64,000 nucleotides of DNA, from assembly GCA_947258975.1 (NCBI GenBank), contig CAMYKK010000006.1:1-64000 (forward strand). Direction: 5' to 3'. Source of the DNA: an uncultured Gammaproteobacteria bacterium (GTDB lineage Bacteria > Pseudomonadota > Gammaproteobacteria > Arenicellales > JAANXG01). Numbering within the stretch: position 1 is the stretch's first letter; every line of letters starts with the position of its first letter. Positions 19,801 through 27,447 of the stretch are shown piece by piece. The position numbers and the translations under genes are program-made. The notes under the pieces are model-generated. The model searched no databases, had not been told where the DNA came from, and saw only the letters and a list, made by a program, of their open reading frames with translations.

Positions 19801-22800
19801 AAGGACACCACCTTCAGCGGCAACAGCGCCAACGGCGCGACGGGCGACGCCGCCGGCGGCGCGCTGTTTTTGACAGGCAGTGCTTATGCCACCATCAGCG
19901 ACAGCGTGTTCGAGGCCAACGACGCCAACCACACCCCGGGCAGCGGCGCAGCCAGCGCGCGGGGCGGTGCCATCTATACCGCATCGGGTTATTACGCCTA
20001 CCCGTTCGGGAAGATCACCCCGGGCCTGGTCATCAGCAACACCGATTTCTATGCCAACATCGCCTACGCCAAGAGCGTCGATGACAAAGCCACCGCCCAC
20101 GGTGGCGCGCTCCACAATAGCGGTGTGGTCGACATCAGCGAATCGAAATTCGGCGACGCCGGATACTACGCCAAGTATCCGGATTTGAAGGGTGGTTACG
20201 ACTATCGTTACAACGGCAATCTCGCCAAGGCCGTTGGGCCGACCTTCGGCTATTACAAGACCACCGCGGCCGGCGGCGCGATCTTCAACAAGGCTGGCGG
20301 CCTGGTCACTCGCGACCCGTCCCCGGGGTATTACAACACCGCCTACGCCTATGGACAGAAGGCCTATGCCCTAGGCGGCGACACCGCCAACTACGGCAAG
20401 GTCAACGGTGACAACACCTATTACAAGGGCAACCTCGCCGAGGCCTACGGCAAGCGGGTCAAGGTCGCCGCACCGGCCTTCGCCTACGCCTATGCGCGCG
20501 GCGGCGCGTTCTTCAACGCCGCCGGCGCCTATGCGGACATCGACTCCACCGATGCGTCGAAATACGGTTTCACGAAAAACAGTGCCTACGCGCACACCTA
20601 TGTGCTCGCGCAGTCGGCGAACTCCAAGGGCTACGCCACCGCCACCGGCGGCGGCATCCACAACGCGGCCGGCGCGACCCTCGGTGATGCCTCCAAGGTA
20701 GGCACGGCCGGTACCGATGGCCTGACCGAGATCGATTTTTACGCCAACGATACCACCGCCATCGTCAACACCGACACCAAGGGCTACAAATATGGTTACG
20801 CCGTGGCGGCGGCCTACGGCGGTGGGTTGTACAGTGGGGACACCATCACCGGCGGCCTGCTGTACAGCGCTAAGGTGCCCTTCGAGTTTTACAACAATCT
20901 TGCCAACGCGAATGCCGACAGCCAGGTCACCGGCGCGGTCAACGTCGGCTATGCCTACACCAAGGCCACCGGCCTGGGCGGCGGCTTTCACTACGCCGCC
21001 AACGCGCCGCTGGCGCTGTACAAGCTCGACTTCAAGGACAACACCGCGCAGGGCTATGCGTACGCGAATTCGGACGCCAACACCGCCCAGGCGAATGCCG
21101 TCGGCATCGGCCGCGGCGGCGGTCTGTATCACAGCACCGGCGACCTGACCCTCACTCAAGGTGATTTCCGAAACAACTATGCCAAGGGCCTCGCCGATAC
21201 CTATACCGTGGCTTACATCGAGGCCAAGGCCAACTCCTATGCTTATGGTCAAGGCGGCGGCGTGTTTCACGACGGCGGCACGCTGACCCTGGATGACGCC
21301 GATTTCTTCGCCAACAGCGCCCTGATCGGCGGGTTTGCGAACGCCGATGCCAACGGTGACGCCTTCGCCTACATCTACGGCCTGGCCACCGGCGGCGGCG
21401 TCCACCAGGGCAAGGGCGAGGTGACGGTCACCGATTCCACCTTCCAGGCCAACACCGCCGAGGTGTACGGTAAGAAGGCTCCGATACTCAACGCCTACGC
21501 CAACTCCGGCGCCACCGCCTATGCCGATGCGCTGGGCAAGGCCTATGGCGGCGGGCTGTACGTCACCGAGGCGTACATCGTTGCCGCCGGCAAGGGTCTG
21601 TATCTGGACCACAACAGCGATTTTTACCAAAACGAGGCCAATGCCTACGCCAACAGCTATGCCTACGGCGCACGACAGACCGGGCCGACCTCGAAGATCT
21701 ACTCCGGTGATGCCAAGGCGTACGCCGACGCCTACGCCGGCGGTGGCGGCGTATCGGTGGCCTCCGGCGACGTCACCCTGCTCGGCTACGACAAGTACGA
21801 CTTCCAGACGTTCACGGACAACAAGGCGCAAAGCGATGCCTACGCCTACGTCGGTCCGTACTACATCTACTTCAAGGCCAAGGTGCCTTACGGCGGTTAT
21901 TACTACACCAACAACGGTTACGCCTACGCCGACAGCAAGGCGAGCGGCGGTGCGGTAGAGGTGCGCAACGGCGCCACCGATATCGATTACGGTTATTTCA
22001 GCGATAATGAGGCCAACGCCTACGGCTACGCGCGGGTCAACGACACCTACCTGTATGCCAAGTCGATCAGCAACGTGGTCGCCGCCGGCGGTGCGGTGAT
22101 GCAGGTTGCCGGCACCCTGGATATCGACCGGTCAACGGTCCGCGAAAACAAGGCGTACGCCGAGACCAAGGCCTACGCCGAGTCCTATTCCAACTTCTAT
22201 GGGCCGCCGCCCACCAGCGCCGATGCCTACGCGGGCGCCAACGGCTCCGCCCAGGGCGGCGGGGTGTGGGTGGGCGACATCGACCTCGATCTGTCCTATG
22301 TCTATATCCAGTACAACGATGCCTATGCGACCTTTGAAGTAAGGAGCTACGCCGATTACGCTAACGCCAAGGCGTACGCCGACGTCGATGCCACCGGCGG
22401 CGGCCTGCATTCCGGCGCCGGTACCCTAACCCTAAGCGACAGCACTTTCTCCGACAATGATGCCTATGCGCAGAACGGTTACGCTAAATCGCGCGCCCTC
22501 GACGCGGCGACCACCAAAGCGGTGGTTGACGCCATCGGCGGCGGGGTTGCCCACGACGGCGACGGCGACATCACCCTCACCGACAGCGTTTTTGATGCCA
22601 ACCGTGCGCGGGTGGAAGCCTCTTACGTCTACGCGACCGCCTATGCCGCCGACGCGATTGCCGATGCCGAGTTCACCGGCACCGCGCTGGGTGGCGGGCT
22701 GTACACCCAAGACGGCACCCTGATCCTGGACAAGGGTGCGGGGGCAGGCAGTCCGTTCACCGATAACCTTGCGTCGGTCAGCGATACGAAGGTATATGCC

Positions 22801-25800
22801 TACGCGAACAGCGCGCCGGGCGGCACCGCCAACGCCAGGCTGTATGCCGATGCCGCCGGGGGCGGCATCGATCACGGCGACGACAGCCACAACACGGTGG
22901 CCATCAGCGACAGTTATTTCGACGCCAACCTCGCGAAGGTGACGTTTTCCTATGCCTACGCGTACACCGATAACGGCAGCGATCCCGACACCGACCAAGC
23001 CTATGCGCTGGTTGATGCGGATGCCGCCGGGGGCGGGCTGAACCTGCGCCATGGGGGAGCGGATGCGTATATGGGCACGCTGTCGGTCACCGACAGTCCG
23101 TTCACCGACAACAATGCGTATATCTACTACACGTTCGCCGATGCGTATGCCGATGCCTATGCGCAGGCGAACATCAACGCGGCGGCCCGCGGCGGCGGTA
23201 TTGCCCACGGTGACGGCGAGATCACCCTCACCGACAGTAAATTTGATTACAACCAGGCAACCATATTGGTTTCGTACACCGGCGCGTATGCGTATGCCGC
23301 CGGGGCCACCGCCGATACCCAGTTCACCGGCACCGCGCTGGGCGGCGGGCTGTACACCCAAGACGGCACCCTCACCCTTAGCAAAGATACGGGAGCAGGC
23401 AGCCCGTTCACCAATAACCTCGCGGCGGTCAGCGATACGAACGTATATGCCTACGCGAACAGCGTGGAGGGCGGCGCCGCCGACGCCAGGCTCTATGCCG
23501 ACGCCGCCGGTGGCGGCATCGATCACGGCGACGACAGCCACAACACGGTGCCCATCAGCGACAGTTATTTCACCGGCAATCAGGCACGGGTGACGTATTC
23601 CTATGCCACTGCGGACACCTATGATGGCAGTGATCCGGATACCGACCGGGCCTACGCGCTGGTGGATGCCTATGCCGCCGGTGGCGGATTGAACCTGCGT
23701 CATGGTGGGGCGGATGCAGACAAGGGCGCGCTGTTGGTCACCGGCAGTCCGTTCACCGGTAACCAGGCGTACGTCGACAGGACATTTGCCGCAGCGTATG
23801 CCGACGCCGACGCCGACGCCGATATCAAGGCCGGCGCCCAGGGCGGCGGCATCGCCCACGGTGACGGCGACCTCACCCTCACCGACAATGCCTTCGATGC
23901 CAACAGCGCGACGGTCACGTATTCGTATGCCGGCGCGACCGCCTATGCCGCCGATGCGATTGCCGATGCCCAGTTCACCGGCACCGCGCTGGGCGGCGGG
24001 CTGTACACCAAAGACGGCACGTTAAAGCTGGATATGGATACCGGGGCGGGCAGCCCGTTTGCGAACAACTACGCGTCGGTTAGTTTTGGCTATGTAGCCG
24101 CCTACGCCAACAGCGCGCCGGGCGGCACCGCCAACGCCACGCTCCATGCCGACGCCGCCGGCGGCGGCATCGATCACGGCGACAGCGCTTACAACACGGT
24201 GTCCATCAGCGACAGCGGGTTCAACACCAACCAGGCGTATGTGTACAACGTCATTGCTAGCGCCGACACCAAGGATGGCAGTGATCCGGACACCGACACC
24301 GCCACGGCGTTGGTGGATGCCTATGCCGGCGGCGGCGGCCTGCACACGAATCAGGGCATCCTGACGGTCACCGACAGCCCGTTCGAATTCAACGATACGT
24401 ACGTCGCGAGCACGCTCGCCGACGCGGCGGCGGACGCCAACGCCAACGCCCAGCTGCTTGCCGATACGTATGGCGGCGGGGTGGCGCATCATGGTGACGG
24501 TAGCATCACCCTTACCGACAGCGCCTTCACTGACAACAGCGCCTACGTGTACATGTCCAAGGCCTACGCTGACGCCTACGCCACCGGGGCGATCGCCGAT
24601 GCCGAGTTCAAGGGCACCGCGCTGGGAGGCGGGCTCTACACTCAAGACGGCACGCTGACCCTCACCAAGGGGGCGACCGCCACCGGCAGTCCGTTCAGCT
24701 TCAACACGGCATACGCGAATAACAACTACGTCACAGCGAACGCGAACAGCACGCCGGGCGGCACCGCCGACGCCAGGCTCTACGCCGACGTTGCCGGCGG
24801 CGGCTTCGACCATGGCGATGACAGCGCCAAAAACACCGTGTCTATCAGCGACAGCGCCTTCAAGAGCAATCAGGCGTATGTGGAGTTCACTTACGCCTAT
24901 GCGGACACCAAGGACGGCAGCGACCCGGATACCGACACCGCATCTGCGTTGGTGGACATTTACGCCTCCGGCGCCGGATTGAACATGCAGAACGGCACGC
25001 TGTCGATCACCGACAGCGCGTTCGAAACCAACGAAATGTACGTCTATTACACGCAGGCCGACGCCGTTTCCGATGCGAACGCCAACGCCCAGCTCAATGT
25101 CGACATGAACGGGGCCGGGGTGGCCCATCAAGGCACGGGTGACATCACCCTCACCGACAGCGCCTTCTATTTCAACCGGGTACGCCTGTGGAACTCCTAC
25201 GCGTACGCGGACGCCTATGCGGCTGCGGCAATTGCCGATGCGGGATTCGATGGCAATGCGTTCGGCGGCGGGTTGTATGCCGCAGACGGCGCCTTGACCG
25301 TGACCTCGGGTAAGACCGGGACCGGCAGTCCGTTCAGCAAGAACTATGTGTATATCTACTACACGTATGTCCAGGCCTACGCGAACAGCGCGCCGGACGG
25401 CAAAGCCTATGCGGAGATCTTGGCCGATGTCGCCGGTGGCGGCATCGATCATGGTGACGGCGATGTCACCATCACCGATTCCCCATTCGACGACAACAAG
25501 GCGTTTATCTATACCGTATCCGCCATTGCGGACGCTGACTTGGGTCCCACCGCCTCGATCGCGGACACGCAGTTTGGACTCACCGCCTATGGCGGCGGTG
25601 TGCACACCGGTGGCGGTGCGTTGACATTGGATGACGGTGCGGCAGGCATCGGCAGTGCGTTTACTGGCAACCAGGCGTTGATCGGCAGTGCTTATTATTA
25701 TTATGCCGGTAATTATTATTATTATGGGGTGAGTGCCACGGCGACCGGTTACAGCGCCGCTGTGACGGGCACGGCGTTCGCGGCCGGCGGCGGTGTGGAC

Positions 25801-27447
25801 CACGCGGGTACCACCACGGCGTCGATCATAGATAGTCCGTTCACGGACAACCTAGCGTATGTATATGAGGTGTATGGCGCCGCGACCAGTATTTACGGTG
25901 ATGGTGCCGGCACTGCGTATACGGTATCGGTGGCATCGGTGGATCTGACCACGGGTGTGACCGGCGGCGGGGTGCGCACCGCGGCCAACGATGTCACCGT
26001 GGGTGAGGCGCGCTACGACGCCAAGCTGAAAACCTATACCGGCTACGGCAGTCCGTTTACCGGCAACCAGGCGCACGTGGGCAGTGTGTACTATGGTGCC
26101 GGCGGAGTGTACGGCACGGCTGTGGGTCATAACTCCGCTGTGACCGAGACCACCTATGCCTATGGCGGTGGGTTGGATCAGGGCAAGGCGCCGGCGGCGG
26201 CGAGCTTGTCGCTTATATCCAGTCCGTTCACGAACAACCTGGCTTACGTGTACGACGTGTATGGCGCGGCGACCAGCGGCATCGGATTTGCCGGCACCGG
26301 TTATGCGTTGGCCACGGCGAAGGTATTGCAGGACACCTATGCCTATGGCGGCGGAGTGCGCACGCCGGCGGCATCGCTGGTGATCGGCGCGAAGTACCCG
26401 GCGGCATCGCTGGTGATCGGCGCGAAGTACGGCACGGCGGCGACGGGGTATTACTACGGTGGCAGCGCCTTTAGCGGCAACCGGGCATTTATTGGCAGCG
26501 CTTTTTATTTAGCCGGTGGGGTGAGCGGCACGGCCACCGGTTACGGCGCCGATGTGACGGGCACGGCGCTGGCGGCGGGCGGTGGTGTGGACCAGTCGGG
26601 GACCACGACGGCGTCGATCCTGTCCAGTCCGTTCACGTACAACTATGCGTATGTGTACGATGTGTACGGCGGGGCGTTCAGTGCTTACGGCGATGCGGCC
26701 GGTAAGCCCTATCCCGATTCGGTGGCGTCGGTGGATCTGACCACCGGGGCGGCCGGGGGCGGGGTGCGCACCGCGGCGAACGATGTGGGCGTGGGCGCGC
26801 TGTATGGCGCCCCGGTCTATGGATACAGCTATTTCGGCAGCCCGTTCAGTTACAACCGCGCGTTTGTGGGCAGCTATGCTCGTCGGGCCGGCGGTGGGGT
26901 GTACGGTACGGCGCTGGGTTATGACGCCGATGTGACCGAGACCACCTATGCCTATGGCGGCGGGTTGGATCAGGGCCCGGCGCCGGCGGCTTCGAGCCTG
27001 TCGCTGGTTGCCAGTCCGTTCACCTACAACTCGGCGTATGTGTACGACGTGTATGGCGCGGCGACCAGCGGCATTGGTTTTGCCGGCACCGGTTATGCGT
27101 TAGCCACGGCGAATGTGTTGCAGGACACCTATGCCTATGGCGGCGGGGTGCGCACGCCGGCCGAGATGCTGGTGATCGGCGCGAAGTACGGCGCGGCGGC
27201 GACGGGGTATTACTACGGTGGCAGCGCCTTTAGCGGCAACCGGGCGTTTATTGGCAGCGCTTACTATCTTGCCGGCGGGGTATATGGCACGGGATGTGAC
27301 GGGCACGGCGCTGGCGGCCGGCGGCGGTGTGGACCAGTCGGGGACCACGACGGCGTCGATCCTGTCCAGTCCGTTCACGTACAACTATGCGTATGTGTAC
27401 GACGTGTACGGCGGGGCGTTCAGTGCTTACGGCGATGCGGCCGGTAA
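13819..27447 (+). CDS. Giant LEPR/DUF4347 beta-helix repeat surface protein, part before frameshift
   Basis: This frame encodes 4,542 residues of a giant, probably secreted or surface protein. ATG 13819 opens the basic MNRKQRRAQRK; no Sec signal is present. The LEPRYMFDGAA motif (about 34-44) is followed by an acidic Asp/Ala/Thr linker (45-230) and a DUF4347 domain (about 230-465, with VHVLAHGGGG and ILLYGCLTAED). A CSLREA-like LREAIIRAN follows near 485. Then come right-handed beta-helix repeats built on GGGIYN motifs (to about 1600), a second LREAVIAAN near 1690, Ala/Tyr-rich repeats, about five 640-bp units (22.5-25.6 kb) and units of about 770 bp. RTX nonapeptides are not evident, and cysteine is almost absent. 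The reading frame breaks near 27290 and stops at 27447. The same frame reopens later, so the gene was probably longer. Likely role is adhesion or a surface coat, by family inference. Confidence 0.88.
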   Translation: MNRKQRRAQRKVQRKQNAAISASGLDSQSLMIALEPRYMFDGAAVITVDAGVDAQTDDSPVEAPPEFATEAPANDTDTATAPGPTTDETTQQQEEQQPVDVVAQPDAPTDDTATGAAQTESVDADAEGTPDTSSDAQAAADDQLIDEQADAANETEDSAAADTDPLGDQPADGAAADAAGEDTQAADDTADSRNDQQTNNNSGEQTSEAETETTTEDTGPDAPVSTGEADGPVIVFVDHRVQDHETLLDGIVEPGGTDANAPAADAAAPNVDSASAGDDDPAASTADSADTENDADSEADTSAVNPAPTDTDATYLASQDPNVIVVMINEDEDGVDVISDVLAGYNGVAAVHVLAHGGGGNALLGKTNLNRTNLDQYAEQIGGWGDALSADGDILLYGCLTAEDQTGGVEFVDSLAALTGADIAAATGKVGDGAWGLDYHTGSIEAQVIVSEPAQAAYAHALATFQVTVGGDVVDGNFTPGNLTLREAIIRANGTLGADLVEIDAANTGATITLTSDVGDLAGPAYGYGVNANQYYGDLDITDDLDIKAINGNVTIDASGLARADRVFHVYSGATVNMYENGGSGITITGGDVTAGSPDTGSQYGGGILNEGTLTLDGITKKIGATTVTTVTGNQATFGGGISNDGGTLYVNYSTIEYNTAVVDGGGIFADSGTVNIDSNSNHGNYIFRNQAGDDGGGLSIGSAATVTIGDGTEFRDNKASGDGGGIYNAGTLNIDVNDGGVYTVSAVGNVAVNGGGIYNAGTLDIYAHGDTGAAGVILEDNVATGNGGDIANSGDLYLETYAENYQARITIWGSDAGMNGGGIWNSGYTRILSHGDGAKADVAVGLATHEAVNGAGLYNTAAGTVEIYAIGDNYDGTVRFLNNKASNDGGGIWNAGTLNVNVGYYNGNYYNYGRFEVENNTAGNDGGGIHNYGGVVTLNGGPSGYLYVSDNTATVDGGGIWTGAGGTLNVLDSTIENNTATVDGGGIFADSGTVNIDPTYIKYNQANNDGGGLYIAAAATVNIDEGSYIYKNTADDHGGGIYNAGKLNINVNTGGTVSIDNNIADFKADNVGDGGGIHNAATGQFNASIKYGYVFVDDNTAFDGGGIWNAGTADIDSGDGITAPGNFYVDDNYATRDGGGVWNSGKFEVDTASDGSFYVQYNQASFDGGGVHNSGTFDVYADSGYVAVAKNFALVYGGGIYNIDGTVYLKGDASPPPFNNARVQYNEAYVSGGGIFSTGASAYVYLDNAAVYANEASYHGGGIYNYAGVVQINDSAISSNVAGYIYVDYGPSAPMAALVNGGAGGGIYNTGGGKVFIDPSVVSSNQAFIGNSGLPYAGSGGGIANIGADSILQVDKGFIYQNYAENNGGGIYNVQGSVFLSNQSFVGKNETQQHGGGVFSTGQYADVMLDNSYLGFNQARFNGGGVYNAAGSDLEVTNASRIYANIAGDKFNSYGKGPAVNAYHGGSGGGIFNDGVASQVLITDGSSIGKPSYGNLAVSGPVAAGPTYGGGFGGGIYNLYGGVSLKPGGIGGVRPDVVGNFAQYDGGGIWNRGNLDLGQTGFQSNVAGAKFAPALTSNANYGGYGGAIFNYKGDYTFAGRGFAKTGSAALSGGVYPYNNLANGGNVRPAPYTYTSPYYPANNYDFIYPYPQDTARIEVTTAFDIVDGNTSSFKSLLIDPGADGRISLREAVIAANNQSVDVYNNMPGGASTYTDYIAINLNEVAESLYYYTLGSGQFYGAYNTLYLSQKTALTVKNDPAATLDLAVYISDYDPVLLGGYLTNIYDTALIDGYANSGIFKLNPYTGIGLYDLTLYNGSATTNGGALYMSEYSYAVLDSVHVKDNTAAIDGGGIFADYGTRLFLTDDAAANNIFAGTLGRIAPLYSYSFPPATLTAGGVGYGTGVTKVSGNYAGNDGGGINLYGTAAYPTYLYAYEGTVIDGNTAGDDGGGVFASDDTYIYLIDDGVDDYKNVYVTDNAAYDDGGGIHTSGYLSAKDTTFSGNSANGATGDAAGGALFLTGSAYATISDSVFEANDANHTPGSGAASARGGAIYTASGYYAYPFGKITPGLVISNTDFYANIAYAKSVDDKATAHGGALHNSGVVDISESKFGDAGYYAKYPDLKGGYDYRYNGNLAKAVGPTFGYYKTTAAGGAIFNKAGGLVTRDPSPGYYNTAYAYGQKAYALGGDTANYGKVNGDNTYYKGNLAEAYGKRVKVAAPAFAYAYARGGAFFNAAGAYADIDSTDASKYGFTKNSAYAHTYVLAQSANSKGYATATGGGIHNAAGATLGDASKVGTAGTDGLTEIDFYANDTTAIVNTDTKGYKYGYAVAAAYGGGLYSGDTITGGLLYSAKVPFEFYNNLANANADSQVTGAVNVGYAYTKATGLGGGFHYAANAPLALYKLDFKDNTAQGYAYANSDANTAQANAVGIGRGGGLYHSTGDLTLTQGDFRNNYAKGLADTYTVAYIEAKANSYAYGQGGGVFHDGGTLTLDDADFFANSALIGGFANADANGDAFAYIYGLATGGGVHQGKGEVTVTDSTFQANTAEVYGKKAPILNAYANSGATAYADALGKAYGGGLYVTEAYIVAAGKGLYLDHNSDFYQNEANAYANSYAYGARQTGPTSKIYSGDAKAYADAYAGGGGVSVASGDVTLLGYDKYDFQTFTDNKAQSDAYAYVGPYYIYFKAKVPYGGYYYTNNGYAYADSKASGGAVEVRNGATDIDYGYFSDNEANAYGYARVNDTYLYAKSISNVVAAGGAVMQVAGTLDIDRSTVRENKAYAETKAYAESYSNFYGPPPTSADAYAGANGSAQGGGVWVGDIDLDLSYVYIQYNDAYATFEVRSYADYANAKAYADVDATGGGLHSGAGTLTLSDSTFSDNDAYAQNGYAKSRALDAATTKAVVDAIGGGVAHDGDGDITLTDSVFDANRARVEASYVYATAYAADAIADAEFTGTALGGGLYTQDGTLILDKGAGAGSPFTDNLASVSDTKVYAYANSAPGGTANARLYADAAGGGIDHGDDSHNTVAISDSYFDANLAKVTFSYAYAYTDNGSDPDTDQAYALVDADAAGGGLNLRHGGADAYMGTLSVTDSPFTDNNAYIYYTFADAYADAYAQANINAAARGGGIAHGDGEITLTDSKFDYNQATILVSYTGAYAYAAGATADTQFTGTALGGGLYTQDGTLTLSKDTGAGSPFTNNLAAVSDTNVYAYANSVEGGAADARLYADAAGGGIDHGDDSHNTVPISDSYFTGNQARVTYSYATADTYDGSDPDTDRAYALVDAYAAGGGLNLRHGGADADKGALLVTGSPFTGNQAYVDRTFAAAYADADADADIKAGAQGGGIAHGDGDLTLTDNAFDANSATVTYSYAGATAYAADAIADAQFTGTALGGGLYTKDGTLKLDMDTGAGSPFANNYASVSFGYVAAYANSAPGGTANATLHADAAGGGIDHGDSAYNTVSISDSGFNTNQAYVYNVIASADTKDGSDPDTDTATALVDAYAGGGGLHTNQGILTVTDSPFEFNDTYVASTLADAAADANANAQLLADTYGGGVAHHGDGSITLTDSAFTDNSAYVYMSKAYADAYATGAIADAEFKGTALGGGLYTQDGTLTLTKGATATGSPFSFNTAYANNNYVTANANSTPGGTADARLYADVAGGGFDHGDDSAKNTVSISDSAFKSNQAYVEFTYAYADTKDGSDPDTDTASALVDIYASGAGLNMQNGTLSITDSAFETNEMYVYYTQADAVSDANANAQLNVDMNGAGVAHQGTGDITLTDSAFYFNRVRLWNSYAYADAYAAAAIADAGFDGNAFGGGLYAADGALTVTSGKTGTGSPFSKNYVYIYYTYVQAYANSAPDGKAYAEILADVAGGGIDHGDGDVTITDSPFDDNKAFIYTVSAIADADLGPTASIADTQFGLTAYGGGVHTGGGALTLDDGAAGIGSAFTGNQALIGSAYYYYAGNYYYYGVSATATGYSAAVTGTAFAAGGGVDHAGTTTASIIDSPFTDNLAYVYEVYGAATSIYGDGAGTAYTVSVASVDLTTGVTGGGVRTAANDVTVGEARYDAKLKTYTGYGSPFTGNQAHVGSVYYGAGGVYGTAVGHNSAVTETTYAYGGGLDQGKAPAAASLSLISSPFTNNLAYVYDVYGAATSGIGFAGTGYALATAKVLQDTYAYGGGVRTPAASLVIGAKYPAASLVIGAKYGTAATGYYYGGSAFSGNRAFIGSAFYLAGGVSGTATGYGADVTGTALAAGGGVDQSGTTTASILSSPFTYNYAYVYDVYGGAFSAYGDAAGKPYPDSVASVDLTTGAAGGGVRTAANDVGVGALYGAPVYGYSYFGSPFSYNRAFVGSYARRAGGGVYGTALGYDADVTETTYAYGGGLDQGPAPAASSLSLVASPFTYNSAYVYDVYGAATSGIGFAGTGYALATANVLQDTYAYGGGVRTPAEMLVIGAKYGAAATGYYYGGSAFSGNRAFIGSAYYLAGGVYGTGCDGHGAGGRRRCGPVGDHDGVDPVQSVHVQLCVCVRRVRRGVQCLRRCGR
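22500..25620 (+). repeat. Five tandem ~640-bp coding repeats
   Basis: The block FTGTALGGGLYTQDGTL recurs at about 22675, 23325, 23975, 24610 and (diverged) 25245, giving a period of 634-650 bp (about 212-217 residues). Each unit holds three beta-helix sub-blocks: GGGLYTQDG, GGGIDHGD and GGGL/GGGIAHGDG. The first three copies are the most alike, and the last two increasingly divergent. Confidence 0.85.
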